Positions 61,401-64,000 of a stretch of 64,000 nucleotides of DNA are shown one piece after another. The notes beneath the pieces are model-generated. The model was not told the origin of the DNA. It saw only the letters and a list, made by a program, of their open reading frames with translations, and ran no database searches. Position 1 is the first letter of the stretch. Each line of letters starts with the position of its first letter. Origin of the DNA: Flabesymbios commensalis (lineage: Eukaryota; Annelida; Polychaeta; Terebellida; Flabelligeridae). The stretch is from assembly GCA_964017125.1 (NCBI GenBank), contig OZ024907.1, forward strand, positions 26,350,476 through 26,414,475, read 5' to 3'. The position numbers and the translations under genes are program-made.

Positions 61401-62636
61401 GATGAAAACATGGTTTTTAAACACTGGTCAGTCACTTTGAAAATACTGGACCTGGTATACCAAAATCATTGGTGTTGACTATAAAACCAATAAGGTCACC
61501 CTAAGCTACGATGATATTTTAAAATATGGCTTCCTATGACATTTTCACTAAATTTTTTTTTTAATTCAAAGATGTAACAAGAATGATTATCTGCTAAAAC
61601 TCTATTTTCTTATTAATGAAGATTCATCCGAGTCATGTACCTCTAAGCTGCACTCCGAGGAAAGTTTTTCAAACAACTTTTCAGCTGTTTCAGAAGTTGC
61701 TTCTTCCAAAAACATCATGCCTGTAGCATATTTGCCATAATCAGGTAGTGATACACCTTGCTTGTCACTGAAACAAAAAAGTAATGATTTTAATAGAATT
61801 AATTTACTTGAGTTCTATGATCATGATGATAGCAAAATTTATTCATCATCTATAAGGATTATGGCTATTTTTATTTCACAAAAGAAGAATACCCCACTCA
61901 CATCGACTAATGAAATGGTGAGTAATTTAGAGCCAGCATCACCTTAAATAGGCTCCTGCTCTGTTTTTCTTTTGAGTAACATACATGTATTATGATATGA
62001 ATGATATGAAAGTGATGGGCACAATCTCATAAATACTATTCTGAGTAATTTACCGGAGTTCATCAGCATAAAGTTGATGTGGAATTCCTGTGAGTACACC
62101 TGCACCATCACCTGTATCATTGTCACAACTGCATGCTCCCCGATGTTCCATCCTTCGAAGCATTGTTTCTGCATCTCGCAAAACCTTTATGAAAAAAAAT
62201 TATACAAGATTCAAATTAGGTTTGTTAGTTGAATATATTTTATTAATTTAGTAGATTTGATGCCATATTAGGTATTAGTAGTGTGCAAGATATAGGCTAG
62301 TCCCCCCTACATAATTATGTATATATTAAGAATCCATAAACAGAAAACTATAGCCTATATATTCAGAGATATGAAATGAAAAAAATAGAATATTTCTAAT
62401 ATTGAAATAAATTTCATATAGAAGGTTCAATGATTTAAGTATAGATCTAAGTATATATTAAATTTATGTTTATATATAATTTGAAGAACAGTTAGTCTGA
62501 TCTTTTTGGATTTACTTACTTTGTGAGATGGAATTCCATCGATGTTGACAACAAAACCAACACCGCAGGCATCCTTTTCCAGTTGAGGATCATACAATCC
62601 CTGTTTCACAGGGAAGCCATATCTGTCTGTTTTCAT
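25412..62636 (-). CDS. GOGAT: glutamate synthase (GOGAT), N-terminal part; five exons, incomplete at 3' side
   Basis: GOGAT transfers the amide nitrogen of glutamine to 2-oxoglutarate, making two glutamates with NAD(P)H or ferredoxin as reductant. Exons: 62520-62636, 62054-62184, 61641-61767, 60635-60715, 25412-25456, all with GT-AG borders and compatible phases, giving 167 residues. Seen: propeptide of 23 residues, then DACGVGF with the expected N-terminal nucleophile Cys24; [20 protein letters not shown] at about residues 50-69, the strongest family signature; [41 protein letters not shown] full-length enzyme is over 1,400 residues, so the rest of the amidotransferase, the FMN/Fe-S domain and any reductase part lie outside the window. 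Introns are 335, 286, 925 and 35,178 bp. Vertebrates lack this gene; many invertebrates retain it. Confidence 0.95.
25457..26174. other. non-coding stretch with MITE relic
   Basis: A decayed CCCAGCAAACACGA-family palindrome at about 25510-25600 (GGGTCAATGTTGGGCCAGCG). The rest is intronic sequence with nothing recognised. Confidence 0.5.
26576..26667. mobile_element. palindromic MITE of the CCCAGCAAACACGA family
   Basis: Right end AAATCGTGTTTGTTGGG followed by TA; centre CCAGCATTCTTCAACGTTGG. The left end is decayed, so the arms pair imperfectly. Confidence 0.65.
27302..27410. mobile_element. palindromic MITE of the CCCAGCAAACACGA family
   Basis: Left arm CCCGGCTGACACGAAACGCT; right arm AGCGTCTCGTGTTTTCTGGG followed by TA. 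Both arms carry the copy-specific CGCTGACCCA, another case of matched arm changes. Confidence 0.8.
27926..28484. other. non-coding stretch
   Basis: A relic of the TA-MITE family at about 28155-28205 (CCCACCGTCTACCACGCTGG). No gene recognised. Confidence 0.5.
28485..28814 (-). other. unassigned exon-like open frame
   Basis: On the minus strand a polypyrimidine tract and acceptor (TTTACACTTTCCAG) is followed by about 85 codons without a stop. The encoded text includes [33 protein letters not shown] and [17 protein letters not shown], and it ends near a possible donor (AGCAG/GTGTAT). Composition is charged and protein-like. It lies inside GOGAT intron 4 on the same strand but does not match any GOGAT segment. 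It may be a remnant of an unknown gene or element, or chance. Confidence 0.25.
28838..29159 (-). mobile_element. dimeric tRNA-derived SINE, copy 1
   Basis: Minus-strand sense. The first tRNA-like unit has a TAGTGGTTAGCACC A-box region, a CTTTCAC anticodon loop (TTC, Glu-like) and a GGTTCGGTTCCC B box. An A/T-rich linker (GAAACAAAATTGTTTC) follows, then a second tRNA-like unit with CCGAGAGGTAGCG and GGCTCGAATTTC. The body ends in GATTCATTTCATTTCATT repeats. A 13-bp target duplication GATGGGTAAGGTA flanks it (28825-28837, 29160-29172). The long open frame across it is a by-product. Confidence 0.9.
29190..29270. repeat. palindromic MITE relic next to SINE copy 1
   Basis: TTCGGGCCAGCGTCGCAGAC, GGTGGGTCAACATTAAACCC. 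The ends are lost. Confidence 0.55.
29492..29577. repeat. 86-bp hairpin
   Basis: TAACATTTGTCAAAACTATA and TTTATTGTCCAC pair with GTGGATAATAAATATG and ATTTTGACAAATGAGTTA. Probably a small foldback MITE; no other copy seen. Confidence 0.6.
29608..29824. mobile_element. MITE with CAGTGTTCAGCACAG ends and a tandem partial copy
   Basis: CAGTGTTCAGCACAG (29608) is inverted at 29713-29727 (CTGTGCTGAACACTG). A second right half, again ending CTGTGCTGAACACTG at 29824, follows directly: GCGTCAATTACGCACTT and GAGACAAATGTCCCCACC occur twice. A further TGCTGAACACT end lies near 30570, so this may be the edge of a larger element reaching to about 30580. Confidence 0.65.
30085..30560. repeat. three tandem monomers of about 150 bp
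   Basis: Starts at about 30085, 30226 and 30381, each with a TCCTACGTCAGCCATCTTG-like head, an ATCAGATCAT-like block, AAATTTGAATGCGATCCAAT and a GATATCGCGCCCAC-like end. The monomers are diverged from each other. Non-coding. Confidence 0.65.
30767..31074. repeat. piggyBac-like MITE ends, decayed
   Basis: TTAACCCTTTTCTCGC at 30767 and TTAACCCTTTGACCGCC at 30946 are left ends of the TTAA/CCCTTT family. The bodies are degraded and no matching right ends could be assigned with confidence. Confidence 0.5.
31079..31309. mobile_element. piggyBac-like MITE with central hairpin (member c, inverted relative to member a)
   Basis: Left flank TTAA (31075-31078), right flank TTGA (31310-31313), which looks like a mutated TTAA. 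Ends CCCTTTAACCGCC and GGCGGTTAAAGGG are exact inverses. It contains the TTAATACATTAAGTACCAC body and, near the right end, a damaged hairpin (GTTGTGGATCGCGTCAGCGA, GACACAGCTTCAAGTGGG). Confidence 0.8.
31371..31604. mobile_element. small DNA transposon with CAGGGTTTCCGC ends
   Basis: CAGGGTTTCCGC at the left and GCGGAAACCCTG at the right, enclosing G-rich and C-rich runs and TGGGGGGGGGGGTC-type tracts. The end type resembles non-autonomous hAT elements; the expected 8-bp duplication is not visible. Confidence 0.6.
32344..32596. mobile_element. piggyBac-like MITE with central hairpin (member d)
   Basis: TTAA (32340-32343) then CCCATTAACCGCAAAATT. The hairpin CACTTGAAATTGTGACTCGC, TGACGCGATCCACAATTTCA carries GAAATTG/CAATTTC where member a has GAAGTTG/CAACTTC. 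Ends at TTAA 32597-32600, which is also the left flank of the next element. Confidence 0.75.
32601..32845. mobile_element. piggyBac-like MITE, second type, back to back with member d
   Basis: Flanks TTAA 32597-32600 and 32846-32849; ends CCCTTTCAATC and CTTAAAGGG. The central hairpin CACTACAAGCCGCGAATTGC, GCAATTCTCGACTTGTAGTG is unlike that of member d. A partly deleted relative lies at 54448-54599. Confidence 0.75.
33060..34260 (-). mobile_element. LINE reverse transcriptase remnant (CR1/jockey-like)
   Basis: Minus strand, in several frames. Visible in order: [39 protein letters not shown] with the catalytic FADD intact, [32 protein letters not shown] and a C-terminal [16 protein letters not shown]. 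Frameshifts separate the blocks, including one right after SGVP, so the copy is inactive. Endonuclease and 5' parts are absent. More decayed than a recent insertion. Confidence 0.85.
34640..35150. repeat. dispersed repeat with TTAGAAAGCAGGACA motif (pair with 58080-58440)
   Basis: Shares TTAGAAAGCAG several times, the GATATTTCGTGAGCAGGCGTCTATTTCA block and a CAAATCGATTT block with 58080-58440. Short tandem duplication of ACACCATGTTAGAGAGAGTA at about 35050-35098. The open frame at 34736-34945 falls inside the shared block and is not conserved in the other copy. Confidence 0.6.
35463..35680 (-). repeat. 108-bp tandem duplication, 36 codons per unit
   Basis: Two copies of a 108-bp unit (TTCAACACCTCTCTTCGACT through CAGACATTTGCACTACACTA) differ at few positions. 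On the minus strand the unit reads in frame as 36 residues including [20 protein letters not shown]. The length being a multiple of 3 keeps the frame open, but no family is recognised and there is no start or splice context. Confidence 0.6.
35812..36994. mobile_element. foldback element with minisatellite inverted arms
   Basis: The left arm (to about 36240) has some 19 variants of AGACGTTTCGCCCCCT; the right arm (about 36484-36990) has some 17 copies of the inverse, GGGGGCGAAACGTCTTTCC. An AT-rich spacer of about 240 bp separates them. A 9-bp repeat CCATCAATC flanks the whole (35803-35811, 36995-37003). Inverted arms made of direct repeats plus a 9-bp duplication are the hallmark of Foldback elements (Drosophila FB, sea urchin TU-like). 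No coding capacity; the open frames across the arms are artefacts. Confidence 0.85.
37090..37283. mobile_element. relic of the CCCTTAGAGCACTG MITE type
   Basis: CCCTTAGAGCACTG at the left and CAGTGATCTAAAGG near the right, with the hairpin half GTTGTGGATCGCGGCAGCGA inside. Related to 39994-40193 in the opposite orientation. The hairpin left arm is lost. Confidence 0.55.
37290..38725. other. non-coding stretch
   Basis: No gene recognised. A short repeat with partial dyad at 38225-38285 (GGATTCTGACGTCTAAAGTC) pairs with 18541-18600. Confidence 0.5.
38730..38952. mobile_element. TTAA-flanked MITE with AAGCTGGAAATTGC hairpin
   Basis: TTAA at 38726-38729 and 38953-38956; ends CTTTTCACTACC and GTCAAAGGG. 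The central palindrome 38841-38892 (TCGTCATTTGAAGCTGGAAA and its exact inverse) is almost perfect and recurs at 24183-24245. A relic end with CGTCATTTATGGTAGTGAAG lies near 31770. Confidence 0.75.
38960..39805. other. non-coding stretch
   Basis: Short direct and inverted copies of GGTATAGGCATGGAGATAGT near 39390-39460. No gene recognised. Confidence 0.5.
39808..39916. mobile_element. palindromic MITE, TA-flanked
   Basis: TA at 39806-39807 and 39917-39918. Left ACCAGCAAACACGAGACGCT; right CGTCTCATGTTTGCTGGC; centre CCATCGTCTGCGACGCTGG. The arms pair well with a few mismatches. Confidence 0.85.
39994..40193. mobile_element. piggyBac-like MITE with TCAA flanks
   Basis: TCAA flanks both ends (39990-39993, 40194-40197) instead of TTAA. 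Ends CCCTTAGAGCACTGAAC and GTGTTCAAAGGG. The hairpin TTTTCAGTCACTTGAAGTTG and CAACTTCAAGTGACTGAAAA is perfect over 20 bp, with CAGTCACTT/AAGTGACTG specific to this copy. Confidence 0.75.
40198..40763. other. non-coding stretch with MITE relic
   Basis: A decayed TA-MITE near 40357-40440 (AAAAGTTGGGCCGAGGTCGG). An open frame over it is not a gene. Confidence 0.5.
40779..41095 (-). mobile_element. dimeric tRNA-derived SINE, copy 2
   Basis: Nearly identical to 28838-29159, with the same two tRNA-like units and ATTTC-rich 3' tail on the minus strand. A perfect 15-bp target duplication CAAAACGTTGTGCAA flanks it (40764-40778, 41096-41110). Low divergence between copies and intact duplications point to recent activity. 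Confidence 0.92.
41101..41242. repeat. 71-bp tandem duplication beside SINE copy 2
   Basis: CGTTGTGCAACTGCATAAAT through CACATATAAACACGAGGAGC occurs twice with about two differences. The first copy overlaps the right target duplication of the SINE. Confidence 0.8.
41250..41997. other. non-coding stretch
   Basis: AT-rich intronic sequence; nothing recognised. Confidence 0.5.
41998..42252. mobile_element. possible hAT-like MITE (CAGGGGCGGATCAAG)
   Basis: The left end CAGGGGCGGATCAAGC is of the type common to non-autonomous hAT elements. The right end GATCCTTTCCTG is a poor inverse match. C- and G-runs lie inside near both ends. Duplication not visible. Confidence 0.4.
42384..42475. mobile_element. 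palindromic MITE, TA-flanked
   Basis: TA at 42382-42383 and 42476-42477. Arms GTTAAACCAGTGTTGG and CCAACACTGGTTCAAC carry copy-specific sequence on both sides. The centre is shortened relative to other copies. Confidence 0.75.
42480..44435. other. non-coding stretch
   Basis: Several unsupported open frames (for example 42695-42961 minus, 43019-43252 plus). No family resemblance, no repeat recognised apart from a G-run near 43858. Confidence 0.5.
44440..44647 (+). mobile_element. tail-only copy D of the hairpin-tailed element family
   Basis: CCCCAAAAGGCACATCGACA, AATATGAAAACAATTCTGCT, a GACGCACAGACGCAC stretch, then the terminal hairpin CCCGCCCCTACTTCGTGGGC followed by GGGGGATAAAAAC. Matches the tails of copies A-C with no tandem monomers in front. 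Confidence 0.65.
44650..45339. other. non-coding stretch with a dispersed repeat
   Basis: About 45070-45135 (CTCGGGTAGGATATTCTCAG, CGAAACGCGACAGTG) recurs at about 60418-60480 (CTCGGGCAGGATTTTCAGCG, AACGCGACAGTG). Otherwise nothing recognised. Confidence 0.5.
45340..45925 (+). repeat. four tandem monomers of about 152 bp
   Basis: Monomer starts (AAAATGGCCGCCATGAAAT and variants) at about 45351, 45501, 45653 and 45809. Shared blocks include TATCATATCTTC, CAATAATTTAGAT, TTTCACCAAACCATA and CGACATCATTATCAT. A SINE begins just past the last monomer. Confidence 0.8.
45935..46220 (+). mobile_element. tRNA-derived SINE
   Basis: Head GGCCGGCCCCGATGGCTCAT with an A-box-like GGCTCATTCG and a B box GTTCGAATCTC. 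The body includes GTGCACTATAAAGAACCCTT and the 3' end AAAGCGACGTAAAGCAATAT then ATTC and a T-run. Possible target duplication GAAATCAAG (45926-45934) / GAAATAAAG (46221-46229), one mismatch. The tail resembles SINEs common in marine invertebrates. Confidence 0.8.
46230..49080. other. non-coding stretch
   Basis: Contains a diverged repeat at 47215-47345 paired with 12400-12535, a C-run repeat fragment near 47565-47600 (GGGTGCTAGAGCACCCC), and a possible MITE relic near 48795-48860. An open frame at 48596-48970 has no resemblance to a known family. Confidence 0.5.
49083..49948 (+). mobile_element. PIF/Harbinger-like non-autonomous element with transposase N-terminal remnant
   Basis: The left end GGCCCCGTTCAGACCTGTTA continues CGACTTTTCCCTGGTGG; the right end CCACTAGGGAAAAGTCGTAA, CAGGTTTAGA is its imperfect inverse, with the last bases decayed. 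GC-rich subterminal repeats (GGACGCGGACGC) occur on both sides. A frame at 49258-49440 encodes [20 protein letters not shown], like the acidic-then-basic N-terminus of Harbinger transposases. No DDE domain remains. Confidence 0.6.
49950..50865. other. non-coding stretch
   Basis: Starts with a fragment of a G/C-run element (GGGGGCATGCCACTCCCCC; GAGCACCCCCTTAATTT) at about 49965-50065. Nothing else recognised. Confidence 0.5.
50866..51160. repeat. degenerate short tandem repeat (GTAATCGACGAAAC)
   Basis: About eight loose copies of TGTAATCGACGAAACTGA with GAGTTCCTG-like linkers, spacing 30-45 bp. A second loose repeat, GGGTACTTAA/GGGTATTTAA, follows to about 51280. Confidence 0.65.
51331..52100. 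repeat. cluster of five palindromic TA-MITE copies, mostly partial
   Basis: Units near 51331-51385 (left half with CCAGCAAACACGATACATTG), 51435-51500, 51850-51900, 51950-52025 and 52035-52095, each with GGCCCACCGTCTGCGACG-like centres. The cluster ends just before copy B of the 144-bp element. Confidence 0.7.
52130..54267 (+). mobile_element. 144-bp tandem-array element with hairpin tail, copy B (complete)
   Basis: About ten monomers (52142 to about 53660), then the tail to 54267 with hairpin and TAAAAA. Monomer order and private variants match copy A, with additional AATAACGGCCATGTGAAAGT monomers in the middle. The tail contains seven tandem copies of the 8-mer GGCCCAAC (53991-54046) where copy A has one (near 1550). 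Because A and B share even partial monomers, they come from one amplified master or one is a recent copy of the other. Confidence 0.85.
54330..54690 (+). mobile_element. LINE C-terminal fragment interrupted by a MITE
   Basis: [12 protein letters not shown] lies just before the piggyBac-type MITE at 54448-54599 (flanked by TTAA at 54444-54447 and 54600-54603), and LIGFLSRS / [20 protein letters not shown] after it, matching the region of LINE polymerases downstream of the palm domain. A second MITE at 54691 cuts it off. Confidence 0.65.
54691..55057. mobile_element. 367-bp foldback MITE with arms of about 160 bp
   Basis: AGGGACTGGCCCAGGCTAAA at the left and its inverse at 55038-55057. The arms pair almost perfectly through CATATGATGTAAACATG, GTCCATAGACTAGA, GAATGCGCAGCAGAAAAA-type blocks and AGAGACGAAATTCC, leaving a short AT-rich loop. 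Flanks TTAA (left) and TTGA (right) suggest a TTAA target. Inserted in the LINE fragment at 54330. Confidence 0.8.
55060..56895. other. non-coding stretch
   Basis: AT-rich; the minus-strand open frame at 55039-55245 overlaps the MITE end and is not supported. Nothing else recognised. Confidence 0.5.
56900..57140. repeat. two decayed palindromic TA-MITE copies
   Basis: About 56910-56980 (CTCACCGTCAGCGACGCTGG) and 57015-57135 (left end GTCAGCAAACACGTCATATT; centre CATCGTCTTTGACGCTGAGC). Confidence 0.6.
57325..57470. mobile_element. fragment of a G/C-run DNA transposon
   Basis: CGTAGCCAGGATTCGTCAGA, GGGGGG runs, then GGTCTGGAGGCACCCCCCCC. Resembles ends of non-autonomous hAT elements seen across marine invertebrates. 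Limits unclear. Confidence 0.4.
58080..58440. repeat. diverged copy of the 34640-35150 repeat
   Basis: TTAGAAAGCAGAACATCC, a TTAGAAAACAGGAGAC block, GGATATTTCGTGAGCAGCCA and ACTAAATCGATCTCAAATCA match the other copy in order. Confidence 0.6.
58787..58853 (-). repeat. tRNA-like sequence (degenerate tRNA-derived SINE head)
   Basis: The minus strand has an A box TAGCTCATTGGTAG and a B box GTTCGAGTCCC at tRNA spacing. The D, anticodon and T stems do not pair properly, so this is not a functional tRNA gene. Confidence 0.6.
59106..59166. mobile_element. fragment with GGGGCGTAGCCAGG end
   Basis: On the minus strand GTGCAGGGGCGTAGCCAGGG then a G-run and GGTTCGGACGAACCCCCC. This is a frequent non-autonomous transposon end, here fused to the 3' side of the LINE fragment. 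Confidence 0.45.
59170..59600 (-). mobile_element. LINE C-terminal fragment (CR1-like)
   Basis: Minus strand. [58 protein letters not shown], then [20 protein letters not shown]. These correspond in order to the standard post-palm segment of non-LTR polymerases (QRRAARFV..., L.W..L..RR...RL, SFFPRTI.DWN.LP). Mostly open in one frame; everything upstream is missing. Confidence 0.85.
59661..59765. mobile_element. palindromic MITE of the CCCAGCAAACACGA family
   Basis: Centre GGGCCGACGTCGTATACGGTGGGCC; the right end TGTCTCGTGTTTGCTGG is well kept, the left end decayed. Confidence 0.75.
59780..59888. mobile_element. palindromic MITE, TA-flanked, best-preserved copy
   Basis: TA at 59778-59779 and 59889-59890. 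Left CCCGGCAAACCCGAGACATG, right CATGTCTCGTGTTTGCTGGG, centre CCCACCGTCTACGACGCTGG. Both arms contain the copy-specific GACATGAAGCCAATG. Only a few mismatches over arms of about 50 bp. Confidence 0.9.
59890..60634. other. non-coding 5' part of GOGAT intron 4
   Basis: Contains CCGTAGCAGTGTGTGTGCC and ACACACTGCTACGCCG near 60298-60335, a short inverted pair, and the dispersed repeat at 60418-60480 shared with 45070. No gene. Confidence 0.5.
60635..60715 (-). CDS. GOGAT: GOGAT exon 4 (81 bp)
   Basis: 27 codons, phase 0 at both borders (acceptor TACTTTTCAG, donor CAG/GTAAGA). Encodes [20 protein letters not shown] then GEPLLRQ, equivalent to the VLGWR.VP.DNS.LG..A...EP...Q block of plant and bacterial GOGAT. 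Confidence 0.95.
60918..61112. mobile_element. foldback MITE with TTAA flanks in GOGAT intron 3
   Basis: TTAA at 60914-60917 and 61113-61116. Ends AGGTGATCTATCACCCC and GGGGTGATATAGCACCT. An inner near-perfect inverted pair TCCTTATATGGGGTGATTGG / CCGATCACCCCATATAAGGA surrounds ACCCTCTGAGAGGGT. Confidence 0.8.
61291..61461. mobile_element. foldback MITE in GOGAT intron 3
   Basis: TTGGTACAGGGTCAGTATTT and TCAAAGTGATTG at the left are inverted at the right (CAGTCACTTTGAAAATACTG, GACCTGGTATACCAA). The centre holds TTAGGCGCTATAGAATTTTA then (TTA)n, which resembles a SINE tail. Confidence 0.65.
61641..61767 (-). CDS. GOGAT: GOGAT exon 3 (127 bp)
   Basis: Begins with the third base of a split Arg codon (acceptor TGTTTCAG), then 42 codons including [20 protein letters not shown] and [13 protein letters not shown]; donor GAG/GTACAT. 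The YATG.MFL motif is conserved in GOGAT amidotransferase domains. Confidence 0.95.
62054..62184 (-). CDS. GOGAT: GOGAT exon 2 (131 bp)
   Basis: 43 codons plus two bases (acceptor TTCATAAAG, donor CCG/GTAAAT). Encodes [20 protein letters not shown] and [20 protein letters not shown], the most diagnostic stretch of the family. Confidence 0.97.
62520..62636 (-). CDS. GOGAT: GOGAT exon 1, coding part (117 bp)
   Basis: 39 codons from the ATG at 62636 to donor AAA/GTAAGT. Encodes [20 protein letters not shown] then [19 protein letters not shown]. Cys24 is the residue that becomes the N-terminal nucleophile after propeptide removal. A good acceptor (TTACTTTCAG) ends at 62651, leaving 14 bases of 5' UTR (62637-62650) before the ATG, so at least one upstream non-coding exon is expected. 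The start is supported by the usual short propeptide length and by the lack of an in-frame upstream ATG inside the exon. Confidence 0.95.
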
Positions 62637-62650
62637 TTTGCTGCACTTTT

Positions 62651-64000
62651 CTGAAAGTAAATTGAGCCTTGTTTTATTATGGATATGCCAATGATCTCAA
62701 TACTGAATATACTGAATTAAAATAAATGTTTCATTCATAGTAGCTTAGGCCTTGACTGCTCAGCTACTGTGGCCCAATGTTGGTTTGGAGTTGCTTGAAT
62801 GTTGAAACACTAGACTAATATAAATCATCTATAGCAACATTTTCCCTATGGTACCGGTACCTTCATTTATGTGCAATTAATTAATCAACTGGAATTGAAA
62901 GTCAAGATACACAATAATATATTTAGAGATCAAGAATACAAAATGTTAAGTGGGCCTAATTTTATATAGACTATGAGTATAATGTAAAAGTGATTTTAAT
63001 TGATAGTCAGATAATTAGGCCCTAATAACTAGACGGGCATACTATAGTTATGGTGGGCCTAATGGACCTAGTCTATGAGACTACGGACACAGTGAGATGG
63101 GCATATTATAAGCCAGGCTTGCATAGACATAGCACTGATCAATATATATTCTAGATAGCCAGCATATTGATATGGTGATGGCCATGCCCATGGCATCTCG
63201 ACATACATGTGTAGGTATACATCACCTGATGCCACTGACACTGTGTCACTGTGACAAATAAAAAACATGAATAATTGTAATGAAATTCCCTGCCTGATAA
63301 TAAATGTATTACAAACCAAGTAAACACCAAAGTGAAGACAACAGCAGCCACCGGGTCACTGCTTGGTGGTGGCTTCTTTTGGTTCAGTTTCAATTCACAA
63401 ATCACACCAATTGACCAGACCTGTTCGATGTTTACTGTAGGGCTAGCCTAGATATAACAATTAGCTACACACTTTATATTATAAATCACATATTAAAACT
63501 AATTTAGACTGTGAAGACGGTATTTCAGTGAACACGTGCCCTGGTCTATGGATGTATCAAGACACAACAGTGCACAGTCGCTGTTACAGATGATCGTGTG
63601 TACATGTATGTGTATCTCAGGTGTAGAGCTGGGAACGCACATGTTAACCAAAGCACATGGTTGACATTATGTAAATATCACTACATGTTTACGGTGTTCC
63701 AAGCAACTTACTCATCCCCTATTATGTGTATGAATAATAAATATTCGAATGCTCTTTTCTAAATTTCTTTGTGATGAATCATTTCACATAAGGTTTTTAA
63801 ATTTCTATAATATTTTACTTTCGATTTCACGATACTAATTATATATCTTATAAAACAATTCTTTATTTCATTGTTAACCTTCACTGTACAAACGTATATA
63901 TACCGGGTGTATCCATGCGGTGAATGGAAGAGCGTAGGTAAGAGGTCAAACACGTACTCAGCATGCGTTCTATCTACCGGTGGGGAAGGCTGTGATCACG
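62651..64000. other. region upstream of GOGAT coding exon 1
   Basis: Should hold the first intron and possibly the non-coding first exon and promoter on the minus strand, but I could not place them. A frame at 63151-63405 (minus; text PPPSSDPVAAVVFTLVFTW) has no recognised match. A TA-MITE relic may lie at 62770-62805 (GGCCCAATGTTGGTTTGGAG). Confidence 0.4.

Noticed and set aside
63151-63405. Candidate signal-peptide frame upstream of GOGAT
   Set aside because: Hydrophobic stretch only; no continuity with GOGAT exon 1 and no conserved motif, though a non-coding first exon nearby is still possible.

Overview
The window is AT-rich eukaryotic DNA, very probably from a marine invertebrate animal. 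Coding exons are small and far apart with GT-AG introns, tRNA-derived SINEs, LINE remnants and dozens of small palindromic DNA transposons fill the space between them, and the palindrome TAGGCCTA is strikingly common. Sequence alone does not fix the phylum; hemichordate, echinoderm, mollusc or similar are all possible. Almost none of the open frames look like genes.

One host gene is clear: the 5' end of glutamate synthase (GOGAT), on the minus strand. Exons 1-4 (62520-62636, 62054-62184, 61641-61767, 60635-60715) encode the amidotransferase propeptide, the catalytic Cys and the start of the class-II glutaminase fold. Exon 5 is only 45 bp (25412-25456) and lies 35.2 kb away. All five join in phase and give a continuous 167-residue N-terminus. 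I found no later exon, so the next intron appears to run off the left edge of the window (more than 25 kb). Most of the window is therefore intronic and repeat-rich.

Layout, left to right. 0-2 kb: a 144-bp tandem array with a hairpin tail (copy A), then a foldback MITE. 4-5 kb: a 5'-truncated LINE. 5.8-7.7 kb: three palindromic TA-target MITEs. 7.7-12.0 kb: a 58-bp satellite with a higher-order repeat at its left end and an insertion at 10.6 kb. 13.2-18.2 kb: a 5-kb element with inverted arms of about 1.4 kb, carrying oppositely oriented remnants of one gene family in its two halves. 19.2-20.6 kb: copy C of the 144-bp element. 22-33 kb: piggyBac-like MITEs with a conserved central hairpin, a dimeric tRNA SINE and other small elements. 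33-34.3 kb: a LINE remnant. 35.8-37.0 kb: a foldback element whose inverted arms are minisatellites, flanked by a 9-bp duplication. 38-46 kb: more MITEs, a second dimeric SINE with a 15-bp duplication, a 152-bp tandem array and another SINE. 49-50 kb: a PIF/Harbinger-like remnant. 51.3-54.3 kb: a MITE cluster, then copy B of the 144-bp element. 54.3-55.1 kb: a LINE fragment invaded by two MITEs. 59-60 kb: a LINE fragment and two adjacent MITEs. 60.6-62.65 kb: GOGAT exons 4 to 1.

The most unusual signals are the 35-kb intron ahead of a 15-codon exon, two unrelated MITE families whose hairpin arms vary between copies but stay complementary within each copy, the 5-kb inverted element, and the minisatellite-armed foldback element. 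I saw no LTR retrovirus, Polinton, CRISPR array or rRNA gene.
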